DNA of 64,000 nt from Epilithonimonas sp. JDS (GTDB lineage Bacteria > Bacteroidota > Bacteroidia > Flavobacteriales > Weeksellaceae): contig NZ_JAJSAX010000003.1 of NCBI RefSeq assembly GCF_021261315.1, forward strand, positions 186,001 to 250,000, read 5' to 3'. Under the pieces are notes generated by a model. The model saw only the letters and a program-made list of their open reading frames with translations. It made no database searches and was not told the origin of the DNA. The translations under genes were made by a program, and so were the position numbers. Each line of letters opens with the position of its first letter. The stretch's first letter is position 1. Below are positions 45,276 to 55,200 of this stretch, one piece after another.

Positions 45276-46274
45276 CTATCTTCTATTTCCTCCAAGTTCG
45301 ATAAGATCCATCGTAAGACCAATCATATTGACATTGGAAGAATTATGATAACGCATATGAGAATAATCGAATCGGAAAGATGAAATCTTAATACTCAAAC
45401 CTGCGGACAATCCCGTGAAACTTCTCTGATCCAAAACTGCCAATTCGCCGCCTCTTTTCACATTATATCCGAACCTAAGATTAAAAGCCTGTCCTGGAAA
45501 CAATTCGGCTCCGAAAGATAAGTGGTCCAAAATTTTTCTTCCAAACTTTGTCGGCTGTCCGTTGATATCTGTCGTTGCCGAAATATTCGGCTGTTGAATA
45601 TCGTGAGCTGTAATCGTAATGGCAGCAGGAAATTCATCCAAAATTTTCGTATAACCTAAATCCACTCGGAAAGGTAATTTCTCCCGAACACCATTATAGG
45701 GCTGAATCTGATAACCAAAATTCCTGAAAACCAACGCCAGCGTCTCATTGCTTTTATCAAAATAATAAGTCACACCCGCATTTGCAGTAATGGCTGAAGA
45801 TGAATAAGTATCGATTTTTGAAGTTATGTAATTAACGTTCGCGCCAATAGTCCAGTTATCTTCGAATTGATAAGCATAACCAAGTCCTACAGAAGCATCC
45901 ATCGCAGAGAAATCGCCATTGATGATGGAATTTTCGTCCGTTCTCGGCATAGATCCGTAATCCATATACCGCGCATTGAAGGAAACCAAATGTCCAAATT
46001 CCAAATCGCGAACGTAGCTAATGCTTCCAATCTTTGTATCAGCAAGATATGAAGCGTAGTTTACAGACAGCATATTGTCCATTTCAAGATTCATCAAAGC
46101 CGGATTGGCAGCTGTAAAATTGACATCATAATCACGGACAGAAACGGCATCGCCCAAAACGGCCTGTCTTGGAGAAATCGGAATATTCAGGAATTGATAA
46201 ACCGTGGTTCCCGTCTGAGAAAAAACCACGCTAGAAATTACGATAAAAAAGAGATTGTAAAAATTCTTCAACAC
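45276..46274 (-). CDS. porQ: Type IX secretion system protein PorQ
   Basis: The 332-aa protein has a signal peptide (LKNFYNLFFIVISSVVFSQ) and starts its mature part with TGTTVYQFLNIPISPRQAVLGDAVSVRDYDVNFTAANPALM, the PorQ signature. The rest is a 14-strand-like outer-membrane barrel with Gly-rich turns and a final strand. PorQ works with PorU/PorV-type proteins at the outer membrane in anchoring T9SS cargo. No ATG fits: the frame begins GTG at 46272-46274 or TTG at 46269-46271, both just after a strong promoter. Confidence 0.9.
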   Translation of the reverse strand: MLKNFYNLFFIVISSVVFSQTGTTVYQFLNIPISPRQAVLGDAVSVRDYDVNFTAANPALMNLEMDNMLSVNYASYLADTKIGSISYVRDLEFGHLVSFNARYMDYGSMPRTDENSIINGDFSAMDASVGLGYAYQFEDNWTIGANVNYITSKIDTYSSSAITANAGVTYYFDKSNETLALVFRNFGYQIQPYNGVREKLPFRVDLGYTKILDEFPAAITITAHDIQQPNISATTDINGQPTKFGRKILDHLSFGAELFPGQAFNLRFGYNVKRGGELAVLDQRSFTGLSAGLSIKISSFRFDYSHMRYHNSSNVNMIGLTMDLIELGGNRR

Positions 46275-46289
46275 TGTCTTTTAGCTTTG

Positions 46290-46318
46290 CAAAAATAATC
46301 TATTTTGAGGCTTATCAA
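46290..46318 (-). promoter_or_regulatory. porQ promoter
   Basis: On the minus strand TTG (46316-46318), an 18-base gap and TATTTTTG (46290-46297) match the consensus well. A leader of about 9 bases before the GTG/TTG start is expected. Confidence 0.75.
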
Positions 46319-46367
46319 AATTTTTGAACGACTATCTTTTTCATTAACGTAATTCTTTTCCTTTCAT

Positions 46368-46375
46368 TATATTTG
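46368..46375 (+). promoter_or_regulatory. pyrH promoter -7 box
   Basis: TATATTTG is an exact TAnnTTTG match. No TTG lies at the ideal distance upstream. It predicts a leader of about 75 bases before pyrH. Confidence 0.5.
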
Positions 46376-46455
46376 CACAGTCAAAAATTAAAATAAATTT
46401 GAAACTTCAATCATTATTATTCTTTTTGATAAAATAAAAAGTAATTACAAAATAA

Positions 46456-47163
46456 ATGAAATACAAAAGAATCCTTCTGAAACTAAGTGGTGAAGCACTA
46501 ATGGGAGAACGCCAATACGGAATCGACAACGACAGACTGAAAGAATATGCAGTCGAAATCAAAAAAGTAGTCGACAAAGGCTGCGAAGTAGCAATCGTGA
46601 TTGGTGGCGGAAATATTTTCAGAGGATTGGCTGGCGCTGCAAAAGGAATGGACAGAGTTCAGGGCGACTATATGGGAATGCTGGCAACGGTGATCAACGG
46701 AATGGCATTGCAAGGCGCTTTGGAAGATGCAGGAATCATCACAAGACTTCAATCTGCAATCGAAATGGACAAAGTGGCTGAACCATTCATCAAAAGAAAA
46801 GCGGTTCGCCATCTGGAAAAAGGAAGAGTTGTCATCTTCGGAGCGGGAACTGGAAATCCATATTTCACGACTGATACTGCGGCGACACTTAGAGCAATCG
46901 AAATTGATGCAGATGTGATCCTCAAAGGAACAAGAGTAGATGGAATCTACGACAGCGATCCTGAGAAAAATGCAGATGCTGTGAAATTCAACAGCTTGTC
47001 TTTCGACGAAGTCTTTGAGAAAAATCTGAAAGTAATGGATATGACGGCTTTCACATTAAGCCACGAAAACAAATTGCCGATCATCGTTTTTGATATGAAC
47101 AAACAAGGCAACCTTGAAAGACTTATCGACGGTGAAACCATCGGAACGCTGGTTAATGTGTAA
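46456..47163 (+). CDS. pyrH: UMP kinase
   Basis: The 235-aa protein is the hexameric bacterial UMP kinase of the amino-acid-kinase fold: [43 protein letters not shown], and [44 protein letters not shown]. It makes UDP from UMP and is normally GTP-activated and UTP-inhibited. It is followed 170 bases later by frr, the usual bacterial neighbour. An inverted-repeat element lies between the two genes. Confidence 0.97.
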   Translation: MKYKRILLKLSGEALMGERQYGIDNDRLKEYAVEIKKVVDKGCEVAIVIGGGNIFRGLAGAAKGMDRVQGDYMGMLATVINGMALQGALEDAGIITRLQSAIEMDKVAEPFIKRKAVRHLEKGRVVIFGAGTGNPYFTTDTAATLRAIEIDADVILKGTRVDGIYDSDPEKNADAVKFNSLSFDEVFEKNLKVMDMTAFTLSHENKLPIIVFDMNKQGNLERLIDGETIGTLVNV

Positions 47164-47290
47164 ATGATAAATGATGGTTGATAGATGATTTAAAGCCTTG
47201 TTTTATTTCGAGAACCTCAGAGTAATAAGCGTAAACGAAAGGCAGAAATAGCAGTTTAAAAAAATCATTTATCACTTATCAACTATCATT
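47163..47290. repeat. 128-bp element with 29-bp imperfect inverted ends
   Basis: The left end (47163-47191) starts AATGATAAATGATGG and the right end (47262-47290) is its reverse complement at 23 of 29 positions. The centre (about 70 bases) is non-coding. It sits between pyrH and frr. A related tandem motif (GGTTGATAGTTGAT) occurs at 60719-60748. Confidence 0.75.
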
Positions 47291-47333
47291 GATTAAATAA
47301 TATATGTGTCAATTATCAAATTTTAAATATACA

Positions 47334-47888
47334 ATGGAAGAATTAGAACTCATTGTAGCCTCCGCAAAGCAAGAGATGGATGCTGCAATCAAGCATTTGG
47401 ATCATGCGTTCCAAAAGATCAGAGCCGGACGTGCTTCTACATCTATGGTTCAGGACGTGATGGTGGAATATTACGGTGCTCCAACGCCTCTTAGTCAGGT
47501 TGCAAACGTGTCTGTAGTGGACGCAATGACGCTTTCTATCCAGCCTTGGGACAGAACGGCAATTGGTGCGATTGCAAAAGGAATTGTAAACTCAAACCTT
47601 GGATTTGCACCGTCTAACAATGGCGACGTAATTATCATCAACGTTCCGCCTTTGACTGAGGAAAGAAGACGTGAATTGGCAAAACAGGCCAAAGGTGAAA
47701 CGGATCAAACGAAAGTTACGATCAGAAACGCAAGACAGGAAGGTAACAAAGAACTGAAAAGACTTGATGGAATCGCGGAAGACCTGATTAAAGGTGCTGA
47801 GAAAGACATCCAGGATCTGACAGATGCTTACGTGAAAAAGTCTGACGACGCTTACAAAACCAAAGAAGCGGAAATCTTAAAAGTTTAA
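47334..47888 (+). CDS. frr: Ribosome recycling factor
   Basis: I start at ATG 47334 (MEELELIVASAKQEM, 184 aa), the normal RRF length and start; an upstream ATG at 47304 would lie at the edge of the inverted-repeat element. The protein shows the RRF pattern: HLDHAFQKIRAGRASTSMVQDVMVEYYGAPTPLSQVANV, then PPLTEERRRELAKQAKGETDQTKVTIRNARQEGNKELKRL. It splits post-termination ribosomes with EF-G. It probably shares the pyrH transcript and is closed by a terminator. Confidence 0.96.
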   Translation: MEELELIVASAKQEMDAAIKHLDHAFQKIRAGRASTSMVQDVMVEYYGAPTPLSQVANVSVVDAMTLSIQPWDRTAIGAIAKGIVNSNLGFAPSNNGDVIIINVPPLTEERRRELAKQAKGETDQTKVTIRNARQEGNKELKRLDGIAEDLIKGAEKDIQDLTDAYVKKSDDAYKTKEAEILKV

Positions 47889-47913
47889 GTTTCTGTTTTT
47901 TTATAAAGAATAT

Positions 47914-47947
47914 AACCCCATTTCAGATTTTTGGAACGGGGTTTTTT
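47914..47947 (+). terminator. Terminator of the pyrH-frr unit
   Basis: AACCCC-A-TTC pairs with GAA-C-GGGGTT (approximately) around a T-rich loop and is followed by TTTTTT, 26 bases after the frr stop. Confidence 0.85.
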
Positions 47948-48116
47948 AGTGGAATTCCATCAAGGTTGTAAGTTATTCATCATTAAGTTTTTCAGAATTT
48001 CAGTATTATCATAAATAACTCATTATCAATTAATTTTGTTGTAACTTGTAGAAAATTCAGGTTTCGCTTTATATTATGGAAGTGTATCGTTACTCGTGAA
48101 CTAAAATAATATTTTT

Positions 48117-49043
48117 ATGAAAACTGATCAGAAACGCTTCAAAAATAGCGATGCCATCCTCGACGAAATTTCGTCAGAAAAAACAATTAATATCGCTTAC
48201 CTCATTCTGGTGCACCGCTTACCAAATCAATTCAAAAGACTCTTCGAAGCCATCTATGAAAAAGATAATCATTATCTGATCCACATCGATAAAAAAGCTG
48301 AAAAGGAACTCGGAACCGAAGTTGAGTCTTATTTGAAAGATTTCGAAAATGTTTACATCCTCAAAAGTGAAAATGTAATCTGGGGCGGCTACAGTATGGT
48401 ACAGGCGGAACTGGACGGTATTAATTTCTTACTGAATATTGATGCTCATTGGGATTACTTCATCAATCTTAGCGGTCAGGATTATCCATTAAAGTCTCAA
48501 AAAATCATTCGGGAATTTCTGACTTTAAATAAGGGTAAAAATTATATTAAAGTCGCAAATCAAAAAACGATTCGTCCCGAGACGATGAACAGGATCGAAA
48601 ATTACTTCGATGAAGTAGATGACAAAATCTCACCGCTGACTTACGAAAGAGAGTTTATGAAGGATGTGACACCTTACATTGGCGGACAATGGATGATGCT
48701 GTCACGAGATTGCTGCTCGTTCATCTGCACCAGTTCGGAAGTCAAAAAGTTCGAAAATTACTACAAAAACACTTTGATTGCAGACGAGTCTTTTTTCCAG
48801 ACTGTTTTGATGAATACCAAATTCGCAGGACAGATCGTGAATGATGATAAAAGAGCCATCATCTGGATTCCGGATGGCGATATCAAACTTCGTCCAAAAA
48901 CATTTACAGCAGATGATTTGGGATTTTTAACTGCAGGAAGTAATCTGTTTGCAAGGAAATTTGATGATAGTGTGGATAATCAGATTATCGATCTGATTAA
49001 AGTTAATTATGATGTTCCGCTATCGAAAGTAAATTTTGAATAA
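48117..49043 (+). CDS. Core-2/I-branching beta-1,6-N-acetylglucosaminyltransferase family (GT14)
   Basis: The 308-aa protein matches the bacterial GT14 pattern: INIAYLILVHRLPNQFKRLFEAIYEKDNHYLIHIDKKAE, VIWGGYSMVQAELDGINFLL, WDYFINLSGQDYPLKSQ, GGQWMMLSRDCCSFI and DESFFQTVLMNTKF. The family adds GlcNAc or Xyl branches; bacterial members sit in cell-surface polysaccharide pathways. There is no signal peptide or membrane segment, so it acts in the cytoplasm. It stands alone, with no other glycan gene next to it, and is convergent with the SDR gene. Confidence 0.85.
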   Translation: MKTDQKRFKNSDAILDEISSEKTINIAYLILVHRLPNQFKRLFEAIYEKDNHYLIHIDKKAEKELGTEVESYLKDFENVYILKSENVIWGGYSMVQAELDGINFLLNIDAHWDYFINLSGQDYPLKSQKIIREFLTLNKGKNYIKVANQKTIRPETMNRIENYFDEVDDKISPLTYEREFMKDVTPYIGGQWMMLSRDCCSFICTSSEVKKFENYYKNTLIADESFFQTVLMNTKFAGQIVNDDKRAIIWIPDGDIKLRPKTFTADDLGFLTAGSNLFARKFDDSVDNQIIDLIKVNYDVPLSKVNFE

Positions 49044-49118
49044 AATTTTTATAAGTATAATGATGAAAGCCACAGTTAATAATTGTGACTTTGTTTTTAT
49101 GAATGGTATCGAAATATA

Positions 49119-50549
49119 TTATTCTGTCGCCAGTTTCTTCACCATTCCTTTAAAAATAATTCCATGAAATGGTAAAACAGAAAACCAATAAAGTCTTCCC
49201 CATAGTCCTTTCGGTCGGAAAACCGCTTTCTGCCAAAGTTTTCCTTTGTATAATTTGAACATCAGCCACGCCTCGCCGGGAAGTTTCATCTCGGCAAACA
49301 GAATGAGTTTTCCTTCTTCCCTATTGGCATACAGCACTCGCCAAAAATCCAGTGCATCGCCTTCGTGAAGTTGCGTTGGATGTGTCCGGCCTCTTCTTAG
49401 TCCCGGTCCGCCAACCAAAACATCTAAAAATCCGCGGACTTTCCAAAGACTTTGCCCGTACCATCCATTTTTTCCACCAAGACCAAAAACCCGATTGAGA
49501 CATCTCTCCCGATCGTCGTATTTATAACTTCTTATATCTTTGAAACAGCCAAAATGTGGAACTTCAATAAATTCTTTCAGAGAAGAATCATTCCTGCTGC
49601 TAATGAAACTGTCTTTCCAGCTGGATCTGATTTCATTAGCCTGAATTTTTGCCATCGTCCGATGCAAAGCCTGCTCATAAGAAAAGGGATGGACACCTGT
49701 GATCTTTTTAATCTGATCCAGACTTTCCTTGTTACAGACTACTTCTATCTTCATACTCCCAACAAGCGAACTCGCCAGATTGTATGATGTAGTTGTGATG
49801 AAATATAACCAGTAAGATGACAATTTTGGCGTCATCACAGGAAGTGTGTAGATCCTGCGTTTCAGACCTCTTTCCTTGGCGTATCCCATCAAAATCTGTT
49901 TGTAAGTTAGGACGTCATCACAGCCAATGTCAAAGCTTTGGTCATAAGCATCTGTTTTGAAAAGTGTGAAAATAAGGAAGTCAAGTACGTTGGCAATTCC
50001 GATTGGCTGACATTTGGTATTGAGCCATTTTGGAGTGACCATCACTGGTAGTTTTTCCACCAGATCGCGGACGATTTCGAAGGATGCGCTTCCCGATCCA
50101 ATGATGATTCCTGCGCGTAAAACGGTAACAGGAACTTTAGAATTTTTTAATATATTTTCGACCTGAAATCGCGAATTCAAATGCTTGGAAAGTTCTTTCC
50201 CATTCACTAATCCAGAAAGATAAATAATATGTTCACAATTAGTTTTCTCGATTGCAGAGACAAAATTCTCGGCACAAATTTTCTCAGATTCTTCATAATC
50301 GTCACTGGCACTCATAGAATGCATAAGGTAATAACCACCCGAAATATCATCCGGAATATTTTTCAGCGTCTCTTTTTTAAGGAAATCGACCTCAATCACT
50401 TCTATCAAATCATCTTTAATGCCTGCAGGTTTCGAAAAACGACTGACATCACGACTGCAGCAGACTACTTTATAACCTTGTTCAGCAATCACGCTGATCA
50501 TTCTTTTACCGATATATCCCGTTGCTCCGGTCAGCAGTATTTTTTTCAT
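49119..50549 (-). CDS. SDR-family NAD(P)-binding protein with C-terminal DUF2867
   Basis: The 476-aa protein has an extended SDR/NmrA-like Rossmann domain (residues 1-290) with the dinucleotide motif LLTGATGYIGKRM, a HSMSAS stretch and the Y-x-x-x-K-like region replaced by an atypical IIYLSGLVNGKELSKH. The C-terminal ~170 residues match DUF2867 (GGKNGWYGQSLWKVRGFLDVLVGGPGLRRGR...FWRVLYANREEGKLILFAEMKLPGEAWLMF). Such fusions are found near membrane or photolyase-type genes in other bacteria, but the substrate is unknown. Monocistronic; divergent from GH28 across 257 bases in which I see no clear motif. Confidence 0.8.
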   Translation of the reverse strand: MKKILLTGATGYIGKRMISVIAEQGYKVVCCSRDVSRFSKPAGIKDDLIEVIEVDFLKKETLKNIPDDISGGYYLMHSMSASDDYEESEKICAENFVSAIEKTNCEHIIYLSGLVNGKELSKHLNSRFQVENILKNSKVPVTVLRAGIIIGSGSASFEIVRDLVEKLPVMVTPKWLNTKCQPIGIANVLDFLIFTLFKTDAYDQSFDIGCDDVLTYKQILMGYAKERGLKRRIYTLPVMTPKLSSYWLYFITTTSYNLASSLVGSMKIEVVCNKESLDQIKKITGVHPFSYEQALHRTMAKIQANEIRSSWKDSFISSRNDSSLKEFIEVPHFGCFKDIRSYKYDDRERCLNRVFGLGGKNGWYGQSLWKVRGFLDVLVGGPGLRRGRTHPTQLHEGDALDFWRVLYANREEGKLILFAEMKLPGEAWLMFKLYKGKLWQKAVFRPKGLWGRLYWFSVLPFHGIIFKGMVKKLATE

Positions 50550-50806
50550 AATCGATAATTTGATTGGTTGACACTATACAATTAAGATGCCTAGGTAAGG
50601 CAATTGGCAATTTCAGAATTATAATGAAATGCGTTTGAAATATCTGATGCAGTTTAATTTATAAAATATTTAAATGTTAGAGAGTCTATATTTTATTTTA
50701 ACCGACAGTGCAGGACAATCAATAGTCATAATTATTTTAGATTGCGTTTATAAAAGAATGTTGCCTTAGAATAGTAACTTTCCGATACAATTCAATCTTT
50801 AATATT

Positions 50807-52210
50807 ATGAAAAAATACATTTCACTCCTTATTGTAATGCTAATGTCGATATCGTTATCGGCTCAATATAAACCGTGGACTTCCGCAAAGCAACCTTTAA
50901 AAGAAATCAAAGCTTTAAAGAAACAAATCAAAGCTCCAAAATTCAGAAAAGCAGACTATCTGATTACAGATTTCGGTGCAGTAGGTGACGGAAAAACAAA
51001 AAACACGGAAGCTTTCAAAAAAGCGATTGAAAAATGTAGCACTGAAGGAGGCGGAAGAGTTGTGGTTCCAAATGGAGTTTTCCTGACGGGTGCAATTTAT
51101 CTGGAATCTAATGTAAACCTTCATTTGACCGATGGTTCAACGATTCTGTTCAGTCAGGACAGCAACGACTATCCTATCGTTTTCACACGCTGGGAAGGAA
51201 TGGAATGTATGAATTATTCATCTTTGATTTATGCTTATGAAGAAGAAAACATTGCCGTGACCGGAAAAGGAACTTTGGATGGAAATTCAGATTTAGACAA
51301 CTGGTGGTTCTGGTGTGGTGCTACAAAATATGGCTACAACACATCGCGTCCGGGAAGACAAAACCCTGCTAGAGCAAAACTTCACGAATATATGGCCAAC
51401 AGAACACCAGCAAGAGAAAGAATTTTTGGGGACGGATGGTATTTAAGACCCAATTTCGTTCAGCCTTACAAGTCTAAAAACTTCTATATGGCAGATGTTT
51501 TGGTGAAAAATTCTCCAATGTGGAATCTGAATCCTGTTTTGTGTGAAAATGTTTTGATTGAAAGAGTAAAAGTAATCAGCCACGGACCAAACAACGACGG
51601 TTTCGACCCTGAAGCCTGTAAAAATGTCTGGATTAAAGATTCTTATTTTGATACCGGAGACGACTGTATTGCTATCAAATCAGGTAGAGACGAAGACGGA
51701 AGAGATATCGGAAGACCTGCAGAAAACCACATCATCGAAAACTGCGAAATGAAAGACGGTCACGGCGGTGTTGTAATTGGAAGTGAAATTGCGGGCGGTG
51801 CGAAAAATATTTACGCCATAGGAAACGTGATGGACAGCAAAAATCTTGACCGTGCGTTGAGAATTAAAACCAGCTCCAGCCGTGGCGGAACGATAGAAAA
51901 TGTATTTTTCTACAACACAAAAGTGGGCGCTTACAAAGAAGCTGCCGTTCGTTTCAATATGCATTATGAAAAGCCGGGAAATCACATTCCGACCATCAGA
52001 AACATCTGGGTTGAGAATTTAACCGTTGATAAAGGCGGGAAATATGCCGTATTTTCTGATGCTTATGAATCTTCGCCAGTAACGGATTTCACGATGATTA
52101 ATGCAAAAATGGTTGGCGTTCAGATTCCTTACAAAGTGGATTACCTGAAAAATGTGACTTTAAAAAATGTAACCGTTAACGGACAGCCATTAACTGAGTT
52201 AAAACCATAA
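50807..52210 (+). CDS. Exported glycoside hydrolase family 28 (polygalacturonase-type)
   Basis: The 467-aa protein has a signal peptide (MKKYISLLIVMLMSISLSAQ) and a right-handed beta-helix core. The GH28 catalytic motifs are intact: N-D-G in GPNNDGFDPEAC, DTGDDCIAIKSGRD with the paired Asp, GHGGVVIGSE with the catalytic His, and RIKTSSSRGG (RxK). GH28 enzymes cleave galacturonic-acid bonds in pectin or rhamnogalacturonan. The beginning YLITDFGAVGDGKTKNTEAFKKAIEKC is the usual beta-helix start. It is separated from the DUF4450 gene by one base, so the two are co-transcribed. Confidence 0.93.
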   Translation: MKKYISLLIVMLMSISLSAQYKPWTSAKQPLKEIKALKKQIKAPKFRKADYLITDFGAVGDGKTKNTEAFKKAIEKCSTEGGGRVVVPNGVFLTGAIYLESNVNLHLTDGSTILFSQDSNDYPIVFTRWEGMECMNYSSLIYAYEEENIAVTGKGTLDGNSDLDNWWFWCGATKYGYNTSRPGRQNPARAKLHEYMANRTPARERIFGDGWYLRPNFVQPYKSKNFYMADVLVKNSPMWNLNPVLCENVLIERVKVISHGPNNDGFDPEACKNVWIKDSYFDTGDDCIAIKSGRDEDGRDIGRPAENHIIENCEMKDGHGGVVIGSEIAGGAKNIYAIGNVMDSKNLDRALRIKTSSSRGGTIENVFFYNTKVGAYKEAAVRFNMHYEKPGNHIPTIRNIWVENLTVDKGGKYAVFSDAYESSPVTDFTMINAKMVGVQIPYKVDYLKNVTLKNVTVNGQPLTELKP

Positions 52211-52211
52211 A

Positions 52212-55200
52212 ATGCGAAGAAAAACCATTTTCGCCGGACTTCTGGTTTTATCGGCATTCTCACTCTCCTATTCCCAATCAAAACATTGGCAGAATAATGA
52301 GCGTGAACTGCATTATAAAGAAGACAATGGCGATTTTTTACTGGTCAACGGAAAGTATAGATTCAACCGTGCTTTATATGGTGATAACCGTGCTTCGAGA
52401 GTTGAAGCGGGAGATTTGCCTGAATTCGCACTGTATCTTCCGGGAATGGGCGGGAATCTTCAGTTTGTTATTCAGAAAGGAAATTCGATTAAGAAATTAA
52501 TTCAGGCTGATAAAATTGAAACACGTTACCGACCGGGAACGATGTTGTATGAAATCAAAGACCCAATTCTCGGAAACGGAATTTTAAAACTGACCGTTCT
52601 GGCACAGGCTAAGGAAGAAGGTTTGGTTTTAAAAATGGAAACTGTGAATATAGATTCTTCCACAAAAATCTATGCTGTTTACGGCGGTGCGAGCGGAACG
52701 ACTTTCAGCAGAAACGGCGACATCGGCGCAGACCCGGAATCCGGATTTTATCTGTTGCCTGAATATTGTCTGAACAATCAGTTTCAGTTGAATAAAAATC
52801 AGTTTCAGCTCAATTATTTAAATAAGAAAAAAGAAACTCAAACCGTTTACGGAAGTTTTTCTGATGTCACTTCATTACAGCAAACTGATGCTGAGACTTT
52901 GGAAAAACTGGGTGAGTTTACTCAAAATAAAACAGACAAATCTCCGATAGTTTACGCTTCGTATTCTTCACAAAAACAACTAGTTTATATTCAGGTTGCG
53001 AAAGGAAATTCAAATAAGAACTTTTCAGATGAAGATTTGAAAAACATCTTTGATGAAGCGGAAAAATCCCGCTTAACATTAACGAATAGAATTCAGCTAA
53101 AAACTCCGGATGCAGATTTAAATAATTTCGGAGCCAATTTAGCGGTTGCTGCGGATGGAATTTGGGAAAGTCCGACCTTTCTTCACGGCGCCGTTGCCTG
53201 GAGAATGCGCTTGAATGCGTGGCGTGGCGCTTACACAGCCGATGCATTGAACTGGCACGACAGAGCAAAAGAACATTTTGAAAGTTATGCCAATTCGCAG
53301 GTTCTGAAACCCGATTTTGCACCTGTCGAAATGGACACGATGCGACATCTTGCCCGACACGAGGAAAAAATGGGAACTTCTGTTTTTTCAAGCGGATACA
53401 TTTCCAGAAATCCGAATGACAACACAAAACCGCATCATTACGATATGAATCTGGTGTTTTTTGACCAGATGTTTTCGCACTTCAATTACACCGGAGACAA
53501 AGAATTCCTGAAGAAAATGTGGCCGACAATGGTTCTTCATATGGACTGGGAAAAACGGAATTTCAAACGTGGGGATTTGTATGATGCTTACGCGGCGATT
53601 TGGGCGAGCGATGCCCTGCAATATTCGGGTGGAAAGGTGACGCATACGTCAGCTTATAATTACAGAGCCAACCGTGAAATGGCGAAACTGGCGAAAATCA
53701 TTGGTGAAAATCCTCAACCTTATGAACAGGAAGCGGATTCGATTTTAAAAGCAATGAAAAACCAGCTTTGGATAAAAGACAAAGGGTATTTCGCCGAATA
53801 CAAGGATGCCTTGGGCAATCAAATCGTTCACGACAAACCGGGAATCTGGTCGATTTACCACGTTTCCGATGCGTTTATTCTGAATGAATTTGAAGATTAC
53901 CAAAACTTACAGTACATTAATCATCACACACCAAAAATTCCTATTACGGTAAAAGGTGCTGATAATAAAGACTATTTTACTTTAGCAACAACAAGTTGGC
54001 AACCATACGATTGGTCGATTAACAATGTCGCTTTGGCGGAAAATTTACAGACCGCTTTGGCGTACTGGCAAGCCGGAAGAACTGAGGATGCTTATCAACT
54101 TTGGAAAGGAAATCTGGTGGAGTCGATGTATTACGGCATCAGTCCAGGAAATTTTGAACAGCTTTCTCATTACGACGCGTTTCGTGGCGAACTGTACAGA
54201 GATTTCGCTGACCCAATTGGTGTGGCATCAAGAACTTTGACGGAAGGACTTTTCGGAGTTTATCCGAATCTACTGGAAAATAAAATCAGCATCAAACCCG
54301 GTTTCCCGAAGGACTGGAATTCTGCCGAGCTGAAACTTCCGGATTGGGATTATCAGTTTACCAGAACTTCAAAAAAGACTGAATATTTATTTAAATCAAA
54401 ATATCAGAATCTAGTGGCGTTGGAAATGCAGATTCCTGTAAATTATTCCAACATCAAATCGGTGAAGGTGAACGGTAAAAAAGTGGATTGGAAGATTAAA
54501 CCCAATTCCATTCTGCAACCATTTGTTCAGTTTGAAACGCCAAAAGGAAAAGATTTTAAGATTGAAATCAACTATTCCGGAGAAGAACTGAAAAACGAGC
54601 AAACCGATTACATCAATTATATTTCCGAAAATCTTCAGTTGAATTTTGATTCAAAAAAGAAAATAAAAAATATCTACGACCCGCAAGGACTAATCAAAAA
54701 TTCCCCTCCTTTGGAGGGGTGGATTCGACCGAAGGGAGAAGACGGGGTGGTTAATCAGGCAATTACATTAGATAATAAAGAAAGAAAAGGAACTTTCTTC
54801 ATTCAGGTCGAGCAAAATGGAACAACCTGGTGGCAACCTGTGAATGTTGAAATTCGTTTTCCTTTGGAGACCAAATGGGTGAATAAACAACTTCATATTC
54901 AATCAAAATTAGCAAATCCGATTAATGGAAAACTATCTGTTAATGTTTTAAACAAAACTTTCTCGATTCAAAAAAATCAAAATACAGTTATTGAAATTCC
55001 GGCGAATGTTTTAAGCAAAGGAACAAATTCAATCGTGCTTGAGTACAACGGAATCAAACAGAATATTGAAATTACAGACTGGGAAATAGAAAACCAAGGT
55101 AAATTCAACAACATTTCATTAGCGTCAAAATACAACGAAAAAGTGACTGAAATTTTCAATCAGAAATACCTTTCGCCGAGACTGGAAGTTCCGACTTTAC

